Origin: a virus
Strand: one strand, 5' to 3'
Virus record (IMG/VR): IMGVR_UViG_3300035158_000906
Location: 1 to 39,428 of that record
Length of the DNA: 39,428 nucleotides
Within the stretch, counting starts at the first letter, position 1; each line of letters begins with the position of its first letter. This document shows, piece after piece, positions 34,001 through 39,428 of this stretch. Under the pieces are notes generated by a model that ran no database searches, was not told the origin of the DNA, and saw only the letters and a list, made by a program, of their open reading frames with translations. The translations under genes and the position numbers were made by a program.

Positions 34001-35643
34001 CTGCTCTAACGGAATGGGACAGAGCAAGGCCGCAAGCAAGATTAGACCAATTCAAAGACACTCTAAACCTTACAGTAGAAAGAATGAACCAGACATTCTC
34101 AGGCCTCCAACTGCCTGGCATAAATGTTAGTCAAAATCTAGGCACAGGAGAGCATGCATTCACTGGGCTCGGTAGCGCACAGCGCACAGCTACCATAAAT
34201 AGAATGCTTGTTCGCTCCGGTGCTGAAGGGCTTGCTAAGGGGCCAGCTGAAGTGAGGGCAGAGCAAGCCCAGCAACTCAGGAGCAACTACCTGCAAGGAC
34301 TAGAAAAGGCAGCTCAACAAGCTAACGAGTGGGCTACATCCACCGACGAGAGAACATCTAGGTATGGCAGGGCTTGGTCAAACGCCATAGCCAACCTTGA
34401 TAAATTTGGCACTGGAAGATGGAAAGAAGTAGTCGAGCAAATGCCCCAAGAAATAAGGGGGGCAGTAAATAACTTTGCTCAGACTATGAGGCGCAATCAA
34501 GAAATTGCAAATCAAGTACAGGCCAGAGCAGAGGTAGCAGAGACCTACGAGAAAGCTGGGGCACAGGCACGTGAGCTCGTAGGCGGAGTGTCGTCCACAG
34601 GCCAAAGGCAGGTTGGCAGATTCCAGGCAGAGCATGTAGCCAACCGCCTGATGGGCCAACTTGCGCCAACAACTGTTGAGAGCCCATTTGAGATGATGAG
34701 CAAGCAAAGCGAGCAAGCCGCAGGAGCTTTGCGCGAAATCATACAGAACATAGCTATGGAAGCACAACAAGAAGGGCGAGCAGGGCAACAGGCTCGCATG
34801 GGGCTTAGGGCATTTGGCGCTGCTGGTCGCGGCGACACCGAGGCATTCCAGCAGACTATGGCTGCCCTTGACCCCGAGAAGCAGCGTAGCGTTCAGCAGG
34901 CACTGCAGCTAAGGCGATTGGCGCAGCGTAAGCCACCAAGAGAAGGTGAAATTGAAGAATCAATAATCAGCGGAGCCTACGGAGGCCCTGGTCAGCAGTG
35001 GCAGAGCTATATGGAAGGCGCATTCATGACTATGATGATGAGTGGTGCCTCCACTATCATTAGCCCGCTGACATCTATGATAGACCAGCCCTCCATGAGC
35101 AGGGCTCACAGGGCTACCGACCCAAGGCTTATACAACAACATGCTACCCCAGCTGGGCGTAACGTATATGGCTACCCGCAGGGTGTCACCTACAGAGAGG
35201 GCGGTCAACTGGGCGGCGCGCCAGAAGTTGGCTACGGCCCCACCAGAAGAGGTGATAGGGGAGAGCAAGAACCAATAAGTCAATCGCCGATATCGCCCGA
35301 GACAGAAGTGCCCGACTTCGTGTCTGCGCCTGAAAAAGTGCCTACCGAAGAGTGGATGAGAGCCGTTGATAGCATAAACGCTAGGCCAGGCTCTGACCAA
35401 TACATGTTGTTGTTAGATGAGCTGAGAGAAAGTAAAGAAATACAGTACGAGATGATGCAAGAGACCAGAATGCACCGTGAGGCCTATGAGAAGGGCGTTG
35501 GCGGAAGTTCAAGGATTCAAATAGACACCAAGGTAAGTGTAGACAAGGATGCTCATGCGGAAACTCAAATAGAAGGCGCGGACAACCCGCAGGCAGCACA
35601 AAGAAATTCTGACAGAGAAAACACGCCCACAAGTGAGGAATAA
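22042..35643 (+). CDS. Giant tape measure protein with embedded zincin-like motif (4533 aa)
   Basis: Sets tail length and probably enters the cell with the DNA. Residues 15-130 are coiled-coil-like. At 1283-1287 is HEMGH, with the later Glu in EDVSTIME (about 1339-1346) a possible third zinc ligand, as in metallopeptidases. Residues about 2040-2410 look like the conserved tape-measure region (TMTQFEDKMAGAKV, ISRAGAAAKIAGVDFDEL, GQQIGQMLKTVFGKM). Membrane-like segments lie near 2390-2413, 2566-2580 and 3663-3695. Two copies of a C-terminal tape-measure motif occur, SVLIRAQPGEAILN (from 3230) and KVLTALSPGEYVVN (from 3775). GAGGTGA precedes the ATG. Using about 1.5 angstrom per residue it predicts a tail near 680 nm, less if domains do not extend. 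Confidence 0.95.
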   Translation: MPQAGGHTPYQHVINLRVDASKAIQQLNALKGEAETAETSIKESMESIRSALSLGGQKGQNAKGLFANIESQAGALGKALQTSVSSSVREGLTTGTREGLSNMERTITTSVQTAVETGVRQALRNVEGMISETIQSGAQATTRPAAARRETAGGGAPSMVVSPTPQPASSPPPEPQKPRYDTASPGQEIRGGGVIRQVVKTQGSPSDELVNWTREQGYQLPPGHTVRKVAEVASRGDVIDVGGTRHQVVGLPEGQSMSEQQRRAAERAGYRTPPGTTIRAMEAARQRRAMAAARQQRARSMSGSQPDLFHGDTSIDPRYDNPIFENSPIARPTDVYPIMRGGKSMLAISRASTQTGAVNQGVGPKVQVNTYDANVKEAARRVAAERVAQERYEEGLREYQRQQAEYEVAKKEWSGNLWGDTEEPRPPTPPTFQEVSPSEVNNSEVSKVYSELRGEVAPPSELNKSITAAHASRAARVRSGELDKWSVSLVKEDAREAMQGYTGASHVKFHPDVDDGRNVPNSETAERFMAHLNQLPGSKTAQYNDVFQATLAEEDVAGVLLDTVLRKEMGSKTHQIFDQPNVPMYGKGRSTQGTADWLIRNFMGNKSFFLEDAGPAHQPAGIMGLAPDKTAKEGPGQYPGIVTPTDATVWQMLQTVMGDITQMSGVMDHELALSQMFPEQGFGRPVSAISGRLGLEGFTEAISSTEMLTPENFEQVKRNMLLNHITATMTGGTRPEYGLGLSPGVAHRARNVTELEGRGWTEPIGGNKRQRTRPMYIGNVAETIENLMRRGAPYSVEHHAGNLLNFLQEMDATRIPGTGMRETVGIENVPVSKELFTNLARMQANQVMGSGSQPFSFDYLISEAARRQGNPKLAEDYYHPDIHGMPEKDWMRSGRMVVPAGRGMQSTSAISRGIKDLSGSDAFHLGSGVMGKIPFGMRGDQGLINELGVGVGDITMGTTLYSGTGGIGSVGAYAMDPDTAAQAQAAMQEILGPAAQMSRVLPEGMMELNIPGEYGEDSTRINAATRMEAVRQALPLFQGQPFINQGIGTWYEGEELPWTEPVTTMRGMPRGHEGVQGGIGFIQALQERFAQQATLIGLGGKRQPQAWTTTGEFKDVMGSDAQSAYQRYMRTLPDATAQQLLPPTYRSDEFGRGMEGSSAAMQAFMKNMGVNYNPDIYSELMPDAGRQEKKSLEPWMQSGVPGEYPRMDWLHNAARTIPQEWWPHLGSLHVMGAKDAGHANRLNIAETISTGQGVLSTGPVSRHVFMGPKSANSPSDTLSTLWHEMGHVMDFEAQAGNVPFDPEQQAMWDRYREVFQKAKSSRAGFGAYARDYAWDFKHEDVSTIMEGLVTSPNVRAERGFISRPALLAKAQENPLLRQRIGLLSGAFNLPRGVAAFEDEARRGMGSSPRQSPFNIGQEHIQNLLQFPYVGGLHGEKSMSQSDLKHLREAQEVGRERLRLRQESGRHVRFGEFPYVGTSQAVIPFRPGASGYESTLNLAREQLQRIQQESGVNLDLPEDAGAQQVARAFEQLTPGQDVGTGTFKQAMTQAYGMPEEVFGKIFDPEWRHSRRRIGELGVKDISHWHPQATTASGRPAAAHSISDLELALDEFAQTGSFYGAESFEAGGIEGMYRLTPPKPESDRDSELYRRKARDIHKRIQAVRQAAQDPETDFTMADVERSGMVYRLMQNAGWGVEPMKMAPQMMGPMAAVKTAGTSPGPTETTGRAPTSYAYINEMKLGQSTKQLADADEQLVPVMQRVSNAMARQTTAVLEKYEAMQKLLTSVRELSQHEGTLAKSLTGAATVTEGTHAIPLKESLTGDLGRLFRPQQLDRLKQEFGKSMGLEGTALDKEWSSLESSFKQRFGRRWRGPLMEQGAEAVTPQALREGMMGVFTEAMGSRGGMGRAQAEQLIANVLAGRGAGGGGGGTASRGSGGGGRASVPQGQQEYVVRTGQEYRAALQDISQNMGAASDRMRRWIQETGLPESAVRGRIGTEYGITMLGPNDEVMAQQRVPTQWQGRRSGFQVNAGDMAEQATGMQRLGLTVEKVGMWGVATGAVYGFLRAIREAMSTMTQFEDKMAGAKVLMPLTTNWKKLAEFAGGTAREYGTSIMTVMDATRQWMRQYKDLNQVLDMTREAIKLSRVDNIDLAKANKYLESTINEFNLSATSAQRIVDSWTNVTNNAQVAMTDLAGGISRAGAAAKIAGVDFDELNGMIAAGVRATGETGQQIGQMLKTVFGKMYTDKAVKTLQDLGIAVGEMREGVTQLRPAGDILEELANKWNSLSRAQQQQAAMSMAGGVRQWSRLAAMLAEYQTAVDATAASQNAFGTAAREVSIRMDTVTGALSKLKGAWSRLIGDLGFRQNVLKPIREAIDLTTELVDAFSALPDSIKAATVIVGALAAKIATLNLMFRAFGMGNIVDVGGLWYGGISAAGMGPEPVATPGSGSAVPLLGGGGAAAAGGRGMAATSATGQALAVAGGEVGGSMIARRMGSTGSRVAGEVTEEAVEGGLWSRMGRSFRYGYSPKTGTTLFGSLRSKGVAGVMDDVATSGRQFAAGMSSIVGKLARFAKILGVLIIAGLAVSKGYEAISDRIKRMGMSESELKRADIQEGLEEGAVYLEAMGQLNELRSVENPSLQQLAQIERLEEQAQEAQKPNLPGGINTVAGANSRMSQLLIDQYLEQLPDMNLQDIIEFNPEVINAPRGVGQIGGTEWAQLVERGIIGTQERLSGEDQRAQREYMIREYLAQYASGDAELDAPWRRPGISLDEVIKQATGRDLLRDRQEIQGALAQGVPEGGEVPVVLGQYQGEATAAFLRPTDEGFETQVPGMEEPIQAQTLQGLAAKMEELDVSIEALIHPSREVEQAFLNTSSNLDVLNKELQNISKSLSLIRNAVDLTARISGPTGVSGALNRAQMGAMGRMIEPTERMRGQAWNRERYVIEEVFPNVREEIQTAINNVMKEGQFESEEAVVQYARKQRVSGGEVGEDLGEIEDVVKALEKQEKAVQSLQKAQMDRLKAEQQLLEIEEQLRKTQDQSLEYFNVWDRLTGSVDSAREAAWGYFNVIKSIREQQAQLSTQASLGAGHSAYIKSIEERMSTRNQYAASVGAAQINAEAAQGLALGGVPWVEAARPGFSPAPAIRELNAQMQQGMDVGGATTSDVGQALIITTRIFDNAVARFEQAVGSFSGGSGGWDYTGGLGAPGRLSSVPARATGGMISQSSGEDITAQSPRDSVLIRAQPGEAILNKKAVQAIGHRGVDELNKLPGYQGGGIIGDPVTQRLWSQVQEPSIVERISAWMSGGKSIGSIDPRVTRELEAAGIEPRTFLERLRNPSPQSDEIIEFLHRGSLGRPEHLNFPEATSEQLAQLRRTIYKDELSRVGGNTSFRQASRASDAVVESIHPRTGGSNRLRTAIERGQEALEQEWARVRASEAEVGTKIEVGRARAARVEAGRSALRQPLSEIGEDLSRGRVSDPLGGMAPRQRALPFNRVSAEEGQRIYEIARRQAAEDGATEGQRAIADAVEEWRNAHPEGATGTPADDVAESAARTASREAAGEASSSGGRLASAWQGTKRRTGATMRWLAEPMTQGMGRLAATEGSSWGSSALRGIGRSASRAEIFSILAGGYFGYTGARDKGIGAEMREGAIEAGTLGLSNVADWFGGGALGWGLAGAGALGALLLAPEFAIPLLLGAGLYGVGRMAGAGVYSWQQHLGAWRQGETSLFSSEGWFSEGELGSIIEREQLERRAGVSLEGLQKFAQGGEVKPSSGVYDATQTQDKVLTALSPGEYVVNREASEKIGRAGLDAINRGDMETAFNVALKRQGGGPIDERYRDRMHEGGFYFRHPWEEGGESGEYVRMKPNDPRMMLHDPRQMGRYTERTDSGDYRFSVEQLNRQHHNVGIGGLSWWNRLIRTKDQERALLRNRWVEATRDLGQTPIHPSNIPGSGWESTENDPFVEEHSGFDAGRQAPPRRRNMLAQIQAQELERAMVAALTEWDRARPQARLDQFKDTLNLTVERMNQTFSGLQLPGINVSQNLGTGEHAFTGLGSAQRTATINRMLVRSGAEGLAKGPAEVRAEQAQQLRSNYLQGLEKAAQQANEWATSTDERTSRYGRAWSNAIANLDKFGTGRWKEVVEQMPQEIRGAVNNFAQTMRRNQEIANQVQARAEVAETYEKAGAQARELVGGVSSTGQRQVGRFQAEHVANRLMGQLAPTTVESPFEMMSKQSEQAAGALREIIQNIAMEAQQEGRAGQQARMGLRAFGAAGRGDTEAFQQTMAALDPEKQRSVQQALQLRRLAQRKPPREGEIEESIISGAYGGPGQQWQSYMEGAFMTMMMSGASTIISPLTSMIDQPSMSRAHRATDPRLIQQHATPAGRNVYGYPQGVTYREGGQLGGAPEVGYGPTRRGDRGEQEPISQSPISPETEVPDFVSAPEKVPTEEWMRAVDSINARPGSDQYMLLLDELRESKEIQYEMMQETRMHREAYEKGVGGSSRIQIDTKVSVDKDAHAETQIEGADNPQAAQRNSDRENTPTSEE

Positions 35644-35648
35644 AGGCA

Positions 35649-38600
35649 ATGGAAAGATGGTCGGCTTGGAGAGAGGTCCCGCTCACTATAACAGAGGAGG
35701 GGGATGGATATAAGGTCTCTCTACCCAACGGAATGGATGCGCGTGGGAAGGAAGAGATAAGAGTGCGCGTGGTAATGTGGCCCTCGTGGCCTCATTACCA
35801 GCACTCGCCTGTTGTGGATGCTGTCAGGGCAAAGTGTTACCCAGATGAAGAAGAGGTTCAGCTACTACCAGGCTCAAAGAGATTCATAGAAAGCACCATT
35901 GCTACGCACACGGGCTACGGAGCCGAAAACAGCCAGGGTGGCCGCGCACAAATAGTGCGGGACCGCACTGTGCTCGGTAGTTACAGCTACCCCATCGAAA
36001 ACGGCAATAAGGCCCGACAGGAAGGGATGTACTTCGACACAGCTGCAGGGTTCAAGGTGGGCGTTTTCGGTGATGACGCCGCTGATGTGGATTGGGATTT
36101 CGAACGTGGCGACGAGTTCGTGTTCCAGTTTGACAGCGGCGTTCCTATTAGCTGGACAGGCGACAGTATATGGGACCTGTCTATAGGGTGGATAATAGCC
36201 ACACCTCACCCTGAAGGCGGTGTCTCGTTCGTGAGGATGATGGAGCCCCAGTGGGGACCCGACCGAAACAAGGAGTTCTGGTATTGCGACGCCCCCCGCG
36301 CCATATTCGGCCTCACAGGCAGCCCTGTACCAGGCGAGGAGGACATGGAGGAGGGTAACTATGTACCAGGCCATCAGCCAACCGCATTCATATATGGGGG
36401 CTCCTCAGATGTACCACCACAGCCCTATGGCCCAGTCTACATGTGTGAGGCTTGCAGGAAATACGCCCGAGAGCACGGCTACGAAGATGTTGGTTTTGGG
36501 GGAGCTGACTCGCCCAACCGCTTCATCAAACTCAAGACCAATGGCCCCGTCATATATGCAACTCAATACTCGCGGCCAGCTGCCGTGAGCGGACATGCGC
36601 AGGAGTTCTACTTCAACCATCACCCCCTACACAACACACGGGCAGATATGAACTGGCGGGGTATTATAGTTGACAATGAAGATGTAGCTCTAAACGAGGA
36701 AACGAGCGAGCGGGGGTGGGGCAGAAACACAGAGATGCGAGGCCTACACGGGGGGCAGCTCAACCATGATGCACCCAACAGCCAGGTGTTTCTCGACCCA
36801 TGGTTCTCTGACGAAAGACCTACCCCCACATTGGCTGAGGGCGACTTCATGCAGCCGCCTCAATACCAGCAGTCAAAGCAACGCCTGAGCATAGCATATC
36901 CCATAGGGGATTATGACTTCCCCGTCGAGACAATATTCAAGTGGAAGACTGCCACGGACTGGCTTGACCCTTTCAGCGAGCCATACCCCGTAGACGAGCC
37001 ACTCAATATGCGGTGCTTCGACCTGGCCTACAACAACCAACACCCCTGCATATACACCCTTAACGTAACCACAGACCACTTCTACATCGGCAGCAACAGC
37101 CGCACTGTGTCAACCGATTCAGCCTACACCAAACAGCCACACAACGACCAATTTGCTATGTTCTTCAAGTGGACCATGATGGCTGGGGGTATGGGGGGTT
37201 TAGCTGGTACGCTAACAGGCATAGGAATCGGTGCTAGTTACCTTAATCAACCCTGGCAGTTTCCTGAGGAGAGCGAGAAAAAAGGCGGAGGGGGCACTAA
37301 AGAGAAGCCCACGCGATACTTGCGCAAAGGCTGGGACTTCACCCCTTGGCAACAGCTCATCAAGCCACCACATAATCGAAGTGACCATGACTTCAATACC
37401 CGTTTACCCAACGGGGACACGATGCCATGGAAGGAGCACCACTTCAACCATGTATTCGGTTCGGTCCCCAGCATCAACGCTTTTGTGGACTACGATGGAC
37501 ATATTGTGTTGGTCTGGAATCACTCGAAGAGATGGCACCCAGGGCCCAGCATCATTATGCACAAAATGGGACAAGAAACGCAGATGCGAGAGGTAGTCGT
37601 TCCAGAAAGCGACGTTGCCAGAGTGACCCCCAAGGAGGGGCGCTACAGCTACGCCGCCAACCCCAATCGTGTCCTCCATATAGGAAACGGCACATCTCCC
37701 AATATATTCTTTGACCCAACTACTGGGTCGGCATGGTGCTTGTGGAATAGTTGGGTTGGACCCCCGTTGGGCTATAACACCCACATAAAACAATTCAACA
37801 TACATGACGCCATGTCTCCACAAGGCACACTATACAAGGCCTCTGGCGACATAGGATTCTTTGCGGGGGAGGGTGCATTGACAGAAAGGCAAGACACCCA
37901 CATAGCGCCTGAAGAGTTGAGTGACATTTTCATCCCTAACGTAAACAGGGAAAATCCTCAGCAGCTGCACCTGCAGCACGCTCGACACCCTCAGGTCAAG
38001 TTCCACGATGAGCTTCCCGTAGCTTACCTGACTTATGATAGGGAGATTCTATACACACACAAAGATGGGGTTCTAACCCCAGCAGATGGTAGTGAAGAAT
38101 ACAACTTCACCGTGTCTCAGGTCTATCTGGAGCGCACACTGATAGACCCATGGGGCAAGATATTAACCGCAACCACTGACGGGGACATAGAGCCACTGCT
38201 CAACAAACAGGGTGCTATGCAGGTATCAGACACCCCCATAGCTATGGGGAGAAACCCGGCAGTCACCTTTGCCAGGGATAATGTTTTTGTCTTCTACAAC
38301 AGAGATGACAATCAGATACATGATAAAGTGTACCATGGAGGCGGCTACCAGGATTACCGCGCATCTATCCCGCCCTCAAACGAGATTGAGCTCAAAATTG
38401 ATGGAGCCCCCATTGAGCCTGACCCAATGGGGCAAAGACCTTACGTGGCAGCTTATGTATCTGTCTGGCCCGTGAAAGAAGATGTTTATTTCAGAGCTGC
38501 CGACATCGCCATGCTAGAAAAAGAAGCCAACAAATTCGTAGAAGGTAAAATCGGAGATGGAGAATCTCTATCCAGCACCAAAGAGTGGAACGCCTATATC

Positions 38601-39428
38601 CAAGAGCGCAGACAACAACTTATGGATTACATGTCGTCAGAGGCTCTTGGGGAAGAGACACGTGTAGTTATGCGAGACTGCGCCATGCCCTCACCTGAAT
38701 TGCTAGGGGAGGTCATATCTCGGTTACGCACAAAGGCAGAAGAGTTGAGGTCGAAACCGGCTTTCTCCAGTAGCCCAAAAGATGTGTCGCTTGAGGAGAT
38801 GGAAGCTGCCTACCTGGAGGTCTACAAAGCCTACCCTCAGGTATCCCACGCTCTGCTCTATGCTCTGCTCGGTGGGATTATACAGGGCTGGAGCGACAAG
38901 CAACTCAAATACATGGCATGGACACGCTCCTACTTACAAGAGGAGGCAGACATCAGGTGCCCAGAGTGTGGGGATTACGACATATGGTGGGACAACAGCA
39001 CTTGGGGGAGGCTCCCAGGGCAGGATGACACCTACCCGGAGAGAGAAATAGCCACGTTCAACTGCAATGGGTGCGGAAACCGCTGGGTGGAACAATGTCA
39101 CGGATTCCCAGGTGCGAACGTGGATGCAGCTTACGAAGATGCCAAGAATAGAATCTGGCTGGTAGGTGGACGGTGGCGGGAGAACCTATCCCTCGGTGCT
39201 GTAGACGGCGAGCTGATGTTCACTTGGACTGTTAATAACGGAGGCATCTGGAAGGCTGAGCGTTGGTTGCCCACCGACCAAGTTAACTACAGGCACATAG
39301 CGAACAAGAACCCAGGACCAGACGACGAAGACCAAAAGCCCTATCTCTGGGATTCTTCAGACACATTCCAACACGAAAGTGTAGTTGAGACAGATTTCAA
39401 CACCACTGAGACTGAAATGGAAGATGAC
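35649..39428 (+). CDS. Large tail protein after the tape measure (3' partial, at least 1260 aa)
   Basis: ATG at 35649, five bases after the tape measure stop, opens a frame that runs 1260 codons to the window edge without a stop. I do not recognise the family. The first 500 residues look beta-rich, with one CxxC pair (CEAC, 266-269). Residues about 504-535 are a Gly-rich hydrophobic segment (MAGGMGGLAGTLTGIGIGAS). About 590-930 shows repeated short strands (SPNIFFDPTTGSAWCLWNSW, LPVAYLTYDREILYTH, NPAVTFARDNVFVFYNRDDN) that suggest a beta-propeller. Two CxxC pairs, CPEC (1104-1107) and CNGC (1139-1142), make a zinc ribbon. Position suggests a distal tail or host-contact protein. Confidence 0.85.
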   Translation, partial: MERWSAWREVPLTITEEGDGYKVSLPNGMDARGKEEIRVRVVMWPSWPHYQHSPVVDAVRAKCYPDEEEVQLLPGSKRFIESTIATHTGYGAENSQGGRAQIVRDRTVLGSYSYPIENGNKARQEGMYFDTAAGFKVGVFGDDAADVDWDFERGDEFVFQFDSGVPISWTGDSIWDLSIGWIIATPHPEGGVSFVRMMEPQWGPDRNKEFWYCDAPRAIFGLTGSPVPGEEDMEEGNYVPGHQPTAFIYGGSSDVPPQPYGPVYMCEACRKYAREHGYEDVGFGGADSPNRFIKLKTNGPVIYATQYSRPAAVSGHAQEFYFNHHPLHNTRADMNWRGIIVDNEDVALNEETSERGWGRNTEMRGLHGGQLNHDAPNSQVFLDPWFSDERPTPTLAEGDFMQPPQYQQSKQRLSIAYPIGDYDFPVETIFKWKTATDWLDPFSEPYPVDEPLNMRCFDLAYNNQHPCIYTLNVTTDHFYIGSNSRTVSTDSAYTKQPHNDQFAMFFKWTMMAGGMGGLAGTLTGIGIGASYLNQPWQFPEESEKKGGGGTKEKPTRYLRKGWDFTPWQQLIKPPHNRSDHDFNTRLPNGDTMPWKEHHFNHVFGSVPSINAFVDYDGHIVLVWNHSKRWHPGPSIIMHKMGQETQMREVVVPESDVARVTPKEGRYSYAANPNRVLHIGNGTSPNIFFDPTTGSAWCLWNSWVGPPLGYNTHIKQFNIHDAMSPQGTLYKASGDIGFFAGEGALTERQDTHIAPEELSDIFIPNVNRENPQQLHLQHARHPQVKFHDELPVAYLTYDREILYTHKDGVLTPADGSEEYNFTVSQVYLERTLIDPWGKILTATTDGDIEPLLNKQGAMQVSDTPIAMGRNPAVTFARDNVFVFYNRDDNQIHDKVYHGGGYQDYRASIPPSNEIELKIDGAPIEPDPMGQRPYVAAYVSVWPVKEDVYFRAADIAMLEKEANKFVEGKIGDGESLSSTKEWNAYIQERRQQLMDYMSSEALGEETRVVMRDCAMPSPELLGEVISRLRTKAEELRSKPAFSSSPKDVSLEEMEAAYLEVYKAYPQVSHALLYALLGGIIQGWSDKQLKYMAWTRSYLQEEADIRCPECGDYDIWWDNSTWGRLPGQDDTYPEREIATFNCNGCGNRWVEQCHGFPGANVDAAYEDAKNRIWLVGGRWRENLSLGAVDGELMFTWTVNNGGIWKAERWLPTDQVNYRHIANKNPGPDDEDQKPYLWDSSDTFQHESVVETDFNTTETEMEDD

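Noticed and set aside
37020-37150. Possible second intein end (CIYTLNVTTDHFYIG followed by PHN) in the last tail protein
   Set aside because: It recalls block F and a His-Asn end, but about twenty residues separate them instead of about eight, and no N-terminal Cys/GDT or TxxH block is seen upstream.

Overview
The window is part of the genome of a tailed bacteriophage (class Caudoviricetes). Genes are tightly packed and often overlap by a few bases. Most have strong Shine-Dalgarno sites, which points to a bacterial host. The order small terminase, large terminase, portal, protease/scaffold, decoration, capsid, connectors, tail terminator, tail tube, frameshifted tail chaperones, tape measure, tail-tip protein is the classic head-to-tail module of a long-tailed phage. 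I see no sheath gene, so a siphovirus-like particle is most likely. The host cannot be named from the sequence. I recognise no tRNA, rRNA, CRISPR array or insertion sequence.

Layout. (1) 1-4739, plus strand: a 5'-truncated DNA methyltransferase, a tiny membrane protein, two small CxxC proteins, a P-loop NTPase, a PIN-PhoH ATPase, a three-pass membrane protein, a SAM-dependent methyltransferase-like protein and one unknown. (2) 4736-6440, minus strand: a three-gene operon with a second, complete DNA methyltransferase between two unknown proteins. (3) 6441-6597: a divergent control region. (4) 6598-16390: DNA packaging and head genes. The large terminase is split by a 436-residue intein with a LAGLIDADG endonuclease, inserted inside the Walker A motif. 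The maturation protease is fused in frame to an acidic coiled-coil scaffold that has its own strong internal ribosome binding site. (5) 16497-20493: connector, tail-completion, tail-terminator and tail-tube genes. (6) 20572-21964: tail assembly chaperones with a clear -1 slippery heptamer. (7) 22042-35643: a 4533-residue tape measure protein with an embedded HEMGH zincin-like motif, which predicts an exceptionally long tail. (8) 35649 to the window end: a further giant tail protein of at least 1260 residues, open at the 3' edge.

How it works together. Terminase (after intein splicing) pumps DNA through the portal into a shell built from capsid and decoration proteins. Assembly of that shell is guided by the scaffold made from the protease-scaffold gene. 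The tail chaperones (short and frameshifted forms) load tube subunits on the very long tape measure. The terminator and connectors cap the tail and join it to the head. The two DNA methyltransferases probably modify phage DNA against host restriction. Functions of structural genes rest on motifs, size and gene order, because no database search was possible.
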